Shown: piece after piece, positions 21,740 through 33,100 of the stretch | How positions within the stretch are numbered: position 1 is the first letter of the stretch | How the letters are laid out: every line of letters begins with the position of its first letter | Assembly: GCF_003589595.1 (NCBI RefSeq) | Contig: NW_020654878.1 | Location: 896,216 to 960,215, forward strand | Reading direction: 5' to 3' | DNA: 64,000 nucleotides | From: Hyposmocoma kahamanoa | Lineage: Eukaryota > Arthropoda > Insecta > Lepidoptera > Cosmopterigidae | The notes under the pieces: model-generated | What the model was told of the DNA's origin: nothing | Databases searched by the model: none | Seen by the model: the letters and a program-made list of their open reading frames with translations, nothing else | Made by a program: the position numbers and the translations under genes

Positions 21740-24070
21740 AATTATATTACATTTTTATTGTTTATTATAATGAATTATCGGATTCTTCTCCATAGGTACG
21801 AAAATCATAACTATTAATTTTTGAGTACACAAATTATCAAACGCAACATCACGATCCCAGATCAATCAGACAATATCTTCTCGTTTGAACCCGCTCACAT
21901 TCACGATTAAAACTTCTTCATTCGATTGTTATTAAAAATCGAATCGGAAACGCATTAGGACATCACTAATTAATCAGAATTCGAGCTGTCAAAAGCGATT
22001 GGACCGACTATAATAGCTCATATCATTATACCAATACAAAAGTCAGCTAAATCACTAAAAAAATCGGAATCTTTACAAATAGTCTCGTCTGATGAAAGTA
22101 ATCTAAGTAGTAATTATATTTCCAAGCGTGAAAATCTCAATATGTCATAAATCTATTATTACCTCAAGTAATCAAAGCAATATCAAAGGACTTTATTGCC
22201 ATAATATTTGCGGCAATTCCAGCGTCACTGTGAGCTTTCCATTTACATATAATTAAATACAGATAGGTCAACGTCCGCGGCTCACAGCCAAGTTCTGTCA
22301 TTCTGCGTACGCATGAATATTTCCACATTTGTTAAATTCTTGGAGAAATAATTTTAACCTACATACATCCATCTACTAAGCACGGGTCTCTACTGAAACG
22401 TCAGAACAATGTCCACAGTACAGAAATAAAAGTACGCTAATTATAACATTTAAATCCGCAAAAATAGTTTTATTTCCTATGTGTAACAATCGCAAAAACC
22501 TAAGAACTCGATATATAACATAATGTCCCACGTCCTTATTCTGTTCTTTTTAGGAACTTGATATTTTTGTTTTAATATTAACGTCAACATAGTCATAATC
22601 CCATTACTTAGATTAATTTGAGGTTAAATTAGATTAGTCTAGGTCACTACGCATCAATTTGAAACTGAACTACTTGTTCTATTTATATGCTTTATATTTG
22701 AAGCGCAAATGTTACTTCGAGTAAGTGAATTTAATATAGAAAATTAGATTAAGCCGTTTTCATTTTGACGCATTCATATGTTACACAAGTTGTTTTTTTT
22801 TTTCTAAAAAAACACGACGAGGTTAGAGCAAGTGACAACTGAAGATACAAAGTCCGCGATTGCATGAAAACAACAGCACGTGCCGATGTGGAAATAAACA
22901 AGACCTATATTCTGATTTGAAAAATATATTTGTTGAAGCCAGATATGATTTCAAACGTAACGTAATAGAATTCGATTCATTGTTTACGTTATGCGCTTTA
23001 CGAAGGGTTCAATCTTAGCTAACATTATTACGTGCTGTTTTCTAACTACTACAGAAATGATTTACACAACGAAAGCTATCTATAAGTCACATTAACTAGT
23101 CTCTATCATAGTGATTTTGTTTACTAATGTCACGTTAGTTTGACAACTCAAATTGTGAGGTTGTAGAGGGGGTACTGAATCGCTTGAATCTTTTGACGTT
23201 GAGTGAAGTTGATAGTCATTGCTTTATAAACGAGCGCGCATTGATAAGTTGATTATTTTGTGGGAGCTACTTGAAAAGTGATCAACCGAGCGCGGCCGCT
23301 CCTGTGGATTCGCCGCGTGTCATTTAAAATCCATTTAAACTGATTCATCTTTGTACTTTCGAAATAATTACTATGAAAAGTGGATAAACAAATGAATTCC
23401 AATCAACCGACGTTATTATTGCTCCACTGACTGAACGAATTGATAACGAAGAATAAATAGGCCAACTATCAATCCTCGACTGTTTTTTTTTATTTCCTGA
23501 CAAAATCTATAATAAGGGTGTTCCCCTTAACGTTTCCCTTGCGATTATATACCGACATATCAAAAAAGAAAGATACTGAAGGATTACAGTATCAAGAGAT
23601 TATTCCAACGTCACAACACAAAAAGAAACAAAAACAACGAAATGGCATTTACAACAATTTGATAGACTGTCTTCTGTGCAGCTGTGACTTATGCAAATGG
23701 ATTTTATTCAGCTACAGCCACAGTCTAAACTAGAACGCCGATTTTCAATGGACCTTAAAGCTGAATGAATAACGGACGCGTATGTCGCGTATAAGACCTT
23801 GTTGACGTCAATGATGAAACTACAGCATGTGGGGAGCTGAAAATAGAACAGCCTCGTTCTTGAACGCTCTTTGAGAGTCTCATAAGATTTTCGAACCTGA
23901 CAGTGCCCATAACACTTCACAACCCTAGCCAAAAATGATATTATTTATCGTACAAATCAGTTCAAACCATATCATGAATGTAAGCGTACGTCTTCTCTAG
24001 GGAGAGTGTACTTCACACGCTATTGTAAACTTTCTCTGACGTGCAGGTTCCATTACTATGTTTTCCTTGA
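21740..24070. other. Long low-repeat stretch, no exon found
   Basis: Apart from one repeat-end fragment at 22440-22525 (TCCTATGTGTAACAATCGC) this is the longest unique-looking stretch in the left half. A TATAAA at 23225-23230 precedes a GC-rich block around 23240-23320, which could be promoter DNA. I could not find a first exon that joins the transporter gene at 30176. Confidence 0.35.
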
Positions 24071-24106
24071 CCATTAGCGAGAAATGTTTCTGAAAATGAA
24101 ATTATT

Positions 24107-24290
24107 TTTAACCGACTTCCGATTTTGATGATTATTTTTTTGTTGGAAAGAGGGTTTAAATTTGAAGAATGCCACCTTTAAGGGTGGCAAACTAGGGAAT
24201 GAATCCGGTTTCGCGCACTTTCCGGTAACCGATTTCAATAAAACTTGGCAAATAAATGTAATTCCACTAACTTTTGAAGTTGGTTTTTCT
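24107..24290. repeat. Short copy of the ACCGACTTC TIR-like element
   Basis: It starts AACCGACTTCCGATTTTGAT and ends CTTTTGAAGTTGGTTTTT, with the AATCCGG...GCGCAC...CCGGTAACCGATTT interior shared with 27500-27570. Confidence 0.6.
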
Positions 24291-24364
24291 TTTATAAAAA
24301 AATTACAATTATTTCGAATTCGCGTTTTTTTTTTTTTCAAATGGTCACCCGGTTGAATCTGAGC

Positions 24365-25085
24365 CTGTACCGATTGGGGAGATGCGAACAGGGTCAGGTT
24401 TAATGCGGCTAAAACACAGGCGTTTCTTTTCACATCAAAACTGAGTCCTCTACACCTTATTACGACTTTCCGAGATGAATCCGTGCCGATAAGGGACCAC
24501 CTTGAGCTACTTGGTCTGGACTTATCATTCGACCTCAACTTTGGGCGATACATCGAGTGCTTGGCAAAAACTGCTGCCAGAAACCTAGGCATACCTTACG
24601 AGGTTAGGCGGTACTTCACACCTGAACAGCTTTTAAATCTGTATAATGCACAAGTTCGATCGTGTATGGAGTACCGCTGCGACCTTTGGGACGGCTCTGC
24701 CCATTACCAGTTAGCTGCCTTGGACTCGGTGGAGCGAAAAGCAAAGAAACTTATTAACAGCAATTCTCTTGTGGAGTCGAAGCTACGAAATTTCGACCAT
24801 CGCAGGAAAGTAACCTGCTTGTCGGTTTTCTATCAGATACATTTCGGGAATTGTGCGCAAGAGCTTTTCAATTTAGTTCCACCCTCACCGTTCCTCCTTC
24901 GATCGACTAGAAGATTCGGTGCACTCCATTCTTATGTCGTTGATATTCCACCTATTCTCACTAAGCGCTTTGCTACCTCCTTTCTGATGCGTACGGCAAA
25001 GGAGAAAATGACCTATCTATGTTTCCCTAAAAGTACAATTTGGGGCTATTCAAGGCTAAAGAGATTGTCGCCAAGCGTGTGTCTA
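24365..25085 (+). mobile_element. 5'-truncated LINE, RT C-terminal region
   Basis: The frame from about 24365, open through 25080, reads WGDANRVRFNAAKTQAFLF, RDHLELLGLDLSF, ARNLGIPYEVRRYFTPEQLL, CMEYRCDLWDGSAHYQLAAL, KVTCLSVFYQIHFGNCAQEL and SYVVDIPPILTKRFATSF. This is the thumb and C-terminal region of a Jockey-like LINE. It is the best-kept member of the group also seen at 7072 and 19585. The RT active site and endonuclease are missing. Confidence 0.85.
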
Positions 25086-25089
25086 TTAT

Positions 25090-26016
25090 ATATTTTAAAA
25101 AAATCATGCACTGATTACAGACAAATAATAAATACATACATATATATATCAATCTGATTTTGTACTTATGTCACATACTAATCTTAAGACGAGTTACCGG
25201 AGGAGAATCGGGAAAAACTGTTTTGTTACATCAAATGGTTTAGATATTTACTATTGACGGTCTCACAAAAAATATTCCATGCACCCAAGGATATTATCTA
25301 AAGAATGTGCTAATATGTTACACGATAGGATGTGCTTTATCTGATCATATAAAATCCTGAAAACAATTAATTCCCCTTTTTTAATTCCGATATAATGAAG
25401 TCATCCTTATAAGAAACTGAGTCCATTAAAATTTAAAAAATTAGACAATTTAATGCGTTTTGTATGAAAAATATGAAATTTGACCACTTCTGCTGTCCCG
25501 ATTTTTCGATCCCTTCATTAAACTGAGTCGATCAGCAGTAAAAAAAATTGATCAATTTTAGGCATTTTTATGGACAACTCATGCTTGACCAAAAAATTTA
25601 CTATGCCAAAATTGTTTTCACAAAAAGACTTCATGGTTCCTAAGACAGTTTCTTTGTATCTTCTATAGTTTCGGATTTCTCCTAACTCACCCTGCGCGGT
25701 CGAAGAGCGGAGTCCGCGTTCGTCTAACTGTCATGGCAAAATACGCTCTATTTGTTTAGCTTTTACGTTTTAACTTAAATGAGCGTCCATTTTTAAATGT
25801 TGTTACCTAATAAATACTATTCAGATTCGACATTAATGCACATGACGGCGTGGTAACTGAGCGGTCGCCGCGGCGTAACTGGCGCCTGTTCCGTTTAAAA
25901 ACAAAACACTGACATATCATGATAATTATGCTAAACATTCACCAACGTATGTCACTAAAGAAATTAAATTCATTTGTCTAATTGTCGATTGTAAAACAAC
26001 CGTTCTCCCACACTGG
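25090..26016. other. Intergenic DNA, nothing recognised
   Basis: AT-rich DNA with a GC-richer patch at 25690-25735 and 25850-25890. No exon or repeat could be supported. Confidence 0.4.
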
Positions 26017-26024
26017 ACTTCCAC

Positions 26025-26310
26025 CATTGACTTACAAATAAATGGACGACGGGTCTAATAGAAAAACCACGAAAAAAATGTCCCAAATCAACCTATTTAA
26101 ACGTAGTGACATGTAAAGGAATATGAAAAAGCTAAAACGTTGAATTTAAATTGTAATGTTATCGCAGTACTGTCTAATTTTGCTTGCTTCGCCGTCAGTC
26201 GAACAAACGAAGACTAAAGCGTGAATGACGCTCTGTATACGATTTTAACGCCCTATAAGTTCGGACACTTTTTAGCGCGGACCCGACGTCCATATAATTG
26301 TAAGTCAATG
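26025..26310. mobile_element. hAT-type MITE, copy 1 (286 bp)
   Basis: The ends are CATTGACTTACAA and its exact inverse TTGTAAGTCAATG. It is flanked by perfect 8-bp duplications ACTTCCAC at 26017-26024 and 26311-26318. CA...TG ends and 8-bp duplications fit hAT. The copies at 55847-56132 and 58861-59140 differ from it at only a handful of sites. There is no coding capacity; the open frame beginning [17 protein letters not shown] is repeated in each copy and is not a gene. Confidence 0.92.
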
Positions 26311-26647
26311 ACTTCCACCGATATTTTTTTTAGCGTTATTCTACGTGGAAATAAAGTATGTTCAACATTGTGTGGAGTAAGCGATCCGTTTAATCCGTTA
26401 ACGAGATTTACTTACGAAACGAACGATCCAATTAATCGACCGCAACCCTCGCAGGCAACACGCTACATAATCACCTAGTATACCTACACGGCCAGACACA
26501 AAGCTTTATGGTCCCGACGGCTAGGCGCTTCGCAATATACTACTATAGTCTGATAGCGCACGGTTCACGACATAATTTTCTAAATACTCTTCTTTGTACC
26601 CAGGGTTCTTTTGGAAAGACAAGCATAAATTAGAGTTGCAACGGAAA

Positions 26648-26795
26648 ATGGGACTTGTCAACTTATGTCTCAGGGCGATGAATGCAACATTTTTGCGATT
26701 TGAAATTCTGAATGGCAATGCAACTGTTATGGATAGGCGTGTCGCTTTCCACCAGGCGCACGACATGTTCGTCCCATCACTTGCTATTATAAAAA
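26648..26795 (+). repeat. Family A repeat, 3' half
   Basis: It runs from GGGACTTGTCAACTTATGTC to the A-rich end after CATGTTCGTCCCATCACTTG. Confidence 0.7.
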
Positions 26796-26867
26796 AAAAC
26801 TAAGAACAGGAGGAAAAAATAAACACCATCACAAAAATTTATGTTATGCTATTACTGTGATGTTTGT

Positions 26868-27050
26868 AAACCGATTTCGATGATTCTTTTGTTATTGGAA
26901 AGGGGATACCTCAATAGTGATCCCATTTCAATTTGAAGGAAATATTTCACCTCCAAGGGAAGTAAACTTAAGGGGTGAATACGATTTATTGGACATCAAT
27001 AAAACTTGTAAAACAAATGTAATTTCACAAACTTTTCAGGTCTATTTATT
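26868..27050. repeat. Fragment of the ACCGACTTC TIR-like element
   Basis: It contains ACCGATTTCGATGATTCTTT, the GTGATCCCATTTCAATTTGA block and AATAAAACTTG near its end, as in the neighbouring copy at 27173-27640. Confidence 0.55.
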
Positions 27051-27172
27051 ATTACAATTGTTTTAATTATTCTGTTAATTTTGCACATTTTCTGTAATTT
27101 TATTTTAATACAAGGCTCTAATAATGATGAACGAAATCCACTAGCTAAGAACGTCGGGGTTGTAAGTTTATT

Positions 27173-27640
27173 TTTAACTGACTTCAAAAAAGGAGGAGGT
27201 TCTCTATTCGACTGTATGTTTTTTTGTATGCATGTTACGCGATAACACCGGTATTTGTGAACCGATTTTCATGATTCTTTTTTGTTGGAAAGAGTGTATC
27301 TCCATAGTGGTCCCATTTAATTTTGAAGAAAATCATCCACCTCCAAGAGTGGCTGTTCACGCATGAAAATTCATTTTCATAAATAGCGCCTAAATTTTAT
27401 TATAAGCTGCAATTATTGTAATGGTTGATTTTGCTATTCTCCAATTCAAGGTGCTTTTCTCTCTCGATATACTTTGAGAAGTGAGAACCGATTTTTATTA
27501 CATTTTAGTGGCGAACTAGGGGATGAATCCGGGTTTGCGCACTACCCGGTAACCGATTTCAATAAAACATGGTAATTATATGTAATTCCACGTATTTTTG
27601 AGGTCGGTTTTTTTAGTACTCTGTACTGAGATTATTGTTT
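27173..27640. repeat. Long copy of the ACCGACTTC TIR-like element
   Basis: It starts TTTTTAACTGACTTCAAAAA and ends TTTTTGAGGTCGGTTTTTTT followed by AGTACTCTGTACTGAGATTA. The best complete example in the window, about 465 bp. Confidence 0.65.
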
Positions 27641-27917
27641 CTGAAGTCAACGTTTATCCCTGTCAATGTGTTTCGGAAATAATGCCACACACAATGTTTT
27701 CAAATATAAATTGACTGGAAAGAATTAACGATACTTTTACTTCATTAATTAAGTAACCTCTCGTTACTTTTTAAGGTTTCCCTATATGTTAGCATTGCCT
27801 TGAACTCCAGCGCTAATTTTGAGTAGAACGCATTAGTTTACGTAAAGTTAACTGCTCTACTTATCTTCTATTACTTCATTAGTTTTTCTTCCACTGCTAT
27901 TTATGTCCTACTATTGA

Positions 27918-28053
27918 TTTAATAATAACGCGCACAACTCATAGCCCCGCATTAGGGAAACGCTGTATCGCGGGTGCCATGGACACTCACATAGACAACC
28001 AAAAATTACACCCAAACTCACGAGAGAAATAAATGTAGGCCATACCATTTACT
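27918..28053 (-). mobile_element. tRNA-derived SINE (Gly-like family), head lost
   Basis: The reverse complement carries TTTCTCTCGTGAGTTTGGGT, CATGGCACCCGCGATACAGC and GTGCGCGTTATTATT. The tRNA part is missing where a family A fragment follows at 28055. Confidence 0.7.
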
Positions 28054-28054
28054 G

Positions 28055-28190
28055 CTGCTAAGCAGCAATGTGGGCATTACTTTGTTCCGATTCGGAAGGG
28101 AAATTACAGGCACATGGGACTTGTCAACTTATGTCTCAGGGTGACGGGCACAGTGGGAGTGCCTCTAAGATCTTTGCGGGTTACCTATTA
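28055..28190 (+). repeat. Family A repeat, internal fragment
   Basis: It matches GGCACATGGGACTTGTCAAC, TTATGTCTCAGGGTGACGGG and ATCTTTGCGG. Confidence 0.65.
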
Positions 28191-28429
28191 GAAGTCCGAA
28201 ATGACATTTTCCAGATATAACGATTGCTCGAATTTTCATAACCTCGAAAGAAATTTTGAGGGGAAAATACTTTTTCTTTTAAACCTAACTTAACATAACC
28301 TAACCGAACCTAAACGTGTCTTTGCGATAAACATCCAACATATCATGAAAGAACAACGGTTTCGTTTTAGTTCGGTTTTCGGTGTAATGAAAATTCTAAC
28401 AAACGTTATTTCGGAAAAAAATTATTCGA

Positions 28430-28545
28430 CTTTGTGATAGGTACTACTGGCACGGTATGCTAGAAGGCGTCGGTTCGAATCCGGCCGGATCGAAGGAATT
28501 TTTTCTGAGTGTTCGATCTCTGTATTAATAATTATAATAGTACTG
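28430..28545 (+). mobile_element. SINE fragment, GGTTCGAATCCGGCCGG family
   Basis: It holds GGCACGGTATGCTAGAAG, box B GGTTCGAATCCGGCCGGATC and the tail GTTCGATCTCTGTATTAATA. The upstream part of the head is replaced. Confidence 0.65.
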
Positions 28546-28914
28546 TACATAAATCAAAATGAATATGCAATCCATTAATAAAAACCGCTGCACTTGGGAG
28601 TGTTTAACACAACGATTTATAGATACTTGCCAATAATGGCGAATAGAAACCAGCAATTGATTGTAACAAGCCTATTGACTCAAGTGTAGGGCCAATATCA
28701 ATTCATAGTCAATAAGTTTATTTAATGCAATGCGATAAAATGGAATATTGAAGATCAAGGTTCGCTTCGCGAGGCTATACGCTTTGATTTCCTTTTACCA
28801 TAACCCGGTGTGTCACGAAACTTACGGATTATTTAGTATGAAACTATGTTAGCGTGTCAAATTGAAACACTGCAAGTACAAATACAGTGTTTTGTATTTT
28901 TTTACAACTTAAAT

Positions 28915-29060
28915 CAAAACAAAACAAATTTATTACTTAAACAAAAGATCCGACAACTAGCACATACAAAAATTCGTGAGGTTCGCTGGTTCATTCCGTG
29001 GCTTAGTTAGCGTCTGCCAGGGTTTGATAGAAGACAGCGGTTCGACTCCCACCCCTATCC
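28915..29060 (+). mobile_element. SINE fragment, same family, diverged
   Basis: It contains AAAATTCGTGAGGTTCGCTG, TCCGTGGCTTAGTTAGCG and a box-B-like GGTTCGACTCCC. Confidence 0.55.
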
Positions 29061-29445
29061 TGTACAGAGCTACTCGTATTACCGTTTAGAGCGATCTATT
29101 TAAATATATTTATTTTCGCATGAACGTCAAATCTGGTGAATTACTAAAAATCATGGAACAATTTTTTTTGTTTATGATGTTAGTAATATGTATGTCGGAT
29201 TTAGAACCAGGGAGAGTGAAACTGAACCCTGTTCGTCTGGCTCGTACCCGCCCTCCATAATACAATTACAACTTCAGTTTGATATATATGTTTATTTTCA
29301 ATTTGTCTAATATAATTCAATCGGTCATGCAAGTACACAAAATAATACGGAAGACAATTACAGGATGTGATTCAGGCGTGATAATTCTCACCATTAGGAC
29401 ACGTGGAAATCGCGGCTGGAGCGAATGTGAACAAAACTCGTAATC

Positions 29446-29668
29446 ATCAAGTTCTTAGGTTTTCGCGATTGTTACACATAGGAAATGAAACTATTATTCC
29501 GGATTTAAATTGTATATTTGTTTTTTCAAACAAACCGACGTTTCGGGCCCTTTACAGGTCCCATGGTCCCGGTTGACTGAGGTGGTACAAGAAGGGCCCA
29601 AAACGTCGGTTTGTTGGAATAAACAAATATACGCGATTTAAATCCGGAAAAATTGTTTAATTTCCTAT
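29446..29668. mobile_element. Fold-back element flanked by 13-bp direct repeats
   Basis: Two arms of about 90 bp are inverted: AGGAAATGAAACTATT...CCGGATTTAAAT...AAACAAACCGACGTTTCGGG on the left and its inverse on the right. AAAACTCGTAATC occurs at 29433-29445 and 29669-29681 and looks like a target duplication. The left side has an extra GTTCTTAGGTTTTCGCGATT arm found in relatives at 22440, 37150, 39345 and 42035. Confidence 0.7.
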
Positions 29669-29885
29669 AAAACTCGTAATCGTCTAACCAGCGCCACCAC
29701 CTGCCACCTGATTCACGGGGTGCGTTCGTACCACTAAATAGCGAAATATCGTTGCAAATCAATCATCATCATCAATGTATCAATTAATCATCGTCGTTTT
29801 GGACATTGCCAATAGAGGGCGCTGATTTACTTGACGTTTTTCTAACTGCTAACAGCAAAGGCGCCCACATGGTGGTATGTATGTA

Positions 29886-30092
29886 TAGCGACACGCCTAT
29901 CAATGACAGTTGCAGTACCATCCAGAGCTTTAAATCGCAAAGATCTGAGGGTCACTGCCACTGCGCCCGTCACTTTGAGACATAAATTGACATGTCCCAT
30001 GAGGCTGTAGCGTCACCAGCACCCTTCAATACTAGCATTATTCCTTGGCGGCAGAAATAGTTAAGCTGGCAGAACTTCCCTGGAGCTCTAAT
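29886..30092 (-). repeat. Family A repeat, most of the unit
   Basis: The reverse complement runs from GGGAAGTTCTGCC to TTGATAGGCGTGTCGCT. It ends about 84 bases before the first recognised exon of the transporter gene. Confidence 0.7.
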
Positions 30093-30175
30093 GCTATGTA
30101 AAATACAACCTGCATATTAAATGAAGTTCCGTGCCCAAAAGTTCTTGAAAAAAAACAAAAATAATTGTATTTCAG

Positions 30176-33100
30176 GCTATGGCAGCTTCCAATGGCTGCT
30201 TCTATGCACGTGTGGCGCGGTTTACGCGGTCTGCGCTCTTAGCACGACCACGCTGAGCTTCGTGCTGCCTGCCGCCGCCTGCGACTTCCATCTAGAATCT
30301 TCAGACAAGGGCCGTCTTACAGCCACACCGCTTATCGGTAAGATGGTAACCTATCACAAAACTTATTTTTTTTCCGAAACAACGTTTGTTCGAATTTTCA
30401 TTACACCAAAAATTATAACGAAACTTTCAGGATATGTTGGATGTTTATCGCAAAGACACGATTAGGTTCGGTTAGGTTAGGTTAAGTTAAAAAAAAATCC
30501 TCTCAAAATTACTTTCGAGGTTATGAAAATTCGAGCAAACGTAATTTCTGGAAAATGTAATTTCGGTCTACTGGTTACTTATCAGTATCCGGTAAGATAT
30601 CTTCTCACTTGATTACTATGATAATTCGTATTAAATGAAAACGTCGTGCGAAACTAACGTCAATCTTAAACTAATGACACAAGTAAAACCGTAAGGTTTT
30701 ATCGTAGCACTAGAGTAATGTTTAGACGTAACACCTGCTTTACAAAGGAGAACAAGTAGATCCAGCGTGTAAAACCACATGTGGTCATACGTCAATAGTG
30801 TTTTTACCTTTTTTGAAACCACAGCTCTCTTTCATGGGGATCTATGAGCCCTTGACGAATTTCACTGAGACTCTTTTTCGCTTGCAGGTATGTGCGTGGG
30901 CTCGTACTTCTGGGGCAACCTGGCTGACGCCCGAGGGCGGAAGAAAGCCATCATGGGTGCTCTACTCGTAGACGCTGCTGCAGCTTTTATATCCAGTCTA
31001 ATGCAGTCTTTTCCTGCCTTCTTGGCGTTTAGGTATCTATCATATTACTTGATAGACTCAAATTGGCCGTTTTTAAATTGGCTCGTTGATGAAGTTAAAA
31101 TGGAGAACATTTTTTTAATTTTTGTTCCAAACATGAGTACTTAAATTTGCGTGTATGTAACGATACAACTATGAAATATTGGATTGAAATCTAAATAAAA
31201 ATATATTAGTTTGTCACGTATGGTATATTATATTGGAACGTGGTGGTGTGCAAGACGATGTAGTGACCTGAAGACAGGAATAGATGCTTTGTTGGCTTGG
31301 TCATATAGAAAGGGTGGATGTTAGTAAATCGACGGCACAGACTTATAGAACGAATTTGGACTGGAAAATGAGGATAGGTATATATGTCATCACAGACCTG
31401 AACGTATGTCTCGATCAAATTGGGGATGTCCTTAAAAAAATCAGTATCAGAGTCTAAAAGTAAACGAGCCTGTATTAAGAGACTGACGCAAGTGAAAAAG
31501 GAGAAAGAGGTTTGTTACCCCGGGAGACAGACCTGGTGGTATGTATGTAACAATTATTGCCAAATACTGCCACTTCCTCAGTTTTTAATTTGATTTTATT
31601 CCTAATTTCTAAACCTCCATTGATTCGTGCCTGGAACTTCCCATGCCTGCCTATTGGTTGTAGACTGACGTTCTTGCAGATTCTTCTCCGGCTTCGGCAT
31701 CATCGGCGCCACGGGATTGGTGTTCCCATACTTTGGAGACTTTTTGTCGCTTCGTCATCGTGACGTCATGCTTTGCCGGCTTGAAGTCTTTTGGACTATT
31801 GGCACTATTTTCCTGCCAGGTACGTCTATAAATTTCATCACCCTAGCTCGTAAATAATGTATAACGTGCAGCAAAACTAGGTGATATTTTTTTAACCTAG
31901 TTTAGAAGGCGGTAATGTTTTTTTATTTATTTCTACGTTCCCATCGTCCACTATGAACGCGGACTATCTGTCAATCGGCCAGTGTCGCCTTCGCCTCGCG
32001 CCATATTCGCGAACCCCAAAAAGAAGGCTGGATTTTTTATTATTATTCATTGTTTTAGCAATCGTAAATATCGGCATTATTTATACGGCAGGTACGTACT
32101 TAGTCACAGATACCGTGACTTACATAAATTTAAAAGATATTGTAATTTATTTGTTAATAAAAAACATCGTATGCCTCATAGGCGGAACGGCCATGACGGC
32201 CTGTCCAAATGTCCCTCTGTTCGTAATTGCCTATTATAAGTAGCCGCAAACATTGGATCGTATCGACCCACGATACGTTCGTCTGTATGTCGAATTGTGT
32301 GATAGTAATTTAGCAGCCCATCTATACTAATGGTGCCCAAACATAGCCTCGGACTGAAAATCAAAAGTCTAGTATCAATTAAAGTTTGAGGATAAATAAA
32401 ATCCGTAACACTGTGCTGCGCTCGAAGATACGCATAACCAATGTTGGGAAAAGGATTGTCAGGCTGAAATGGGACTGGGCTGGTCACGTCTGTCGCACAT
32501 GCACCCACAGAGATGCGCTTACACAGCCACTTGACCGGAGCCACAACCACAGAATGGATAGCGAAAACGAGACGGACAAGACGGCGAGATGTCTTAGACG
32601 CGAATACCACTGGCCTGATATTGCGTTAAACCGGGAGTTTTGGAAGTCCAAAAGACAAGCCCTGTGAGACCCAATAATAGGCTAATTAAAAATAGTGTTG
32701 TAGTTACAATCGAACTAGGCCTTATGAAACCACTGCACTTGAACTAGCCTTATGAAATGGAATCACAGGGATTATATATTTTTGAGCTATATATATATTC
32801 GCTTGTTTATTTACTCTTATTTTTAAAAACATCTATATACAAACAATGTCGGTAAAAAAAAGGAATCCACGGAATGTAAAAACAAACATTGAACTAGTTC
32901 GCATCGTATCTATTCTTCCATTTTTTCCTGTTGGACAGACATTTGAAATCATCTCACAGGCGGTTTTTACTACTTGTTTGTCACTGAATAGTTGATACTG
33001 TGCCAATTTGAACTAGTCGCCATATTTCTGACTCTATTAATTGCCAATACTAAATTAGTCATTACTCTGATCATATACACCATCTGTGGACTATGGACTA

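Noticed and set aside
26221..26478. Small gene beginning [17 protein letters not shown]
   Set aside because: The same frame recurs at 56043 because both are inside copies of the hAT MITE. It then runs into different flanks.
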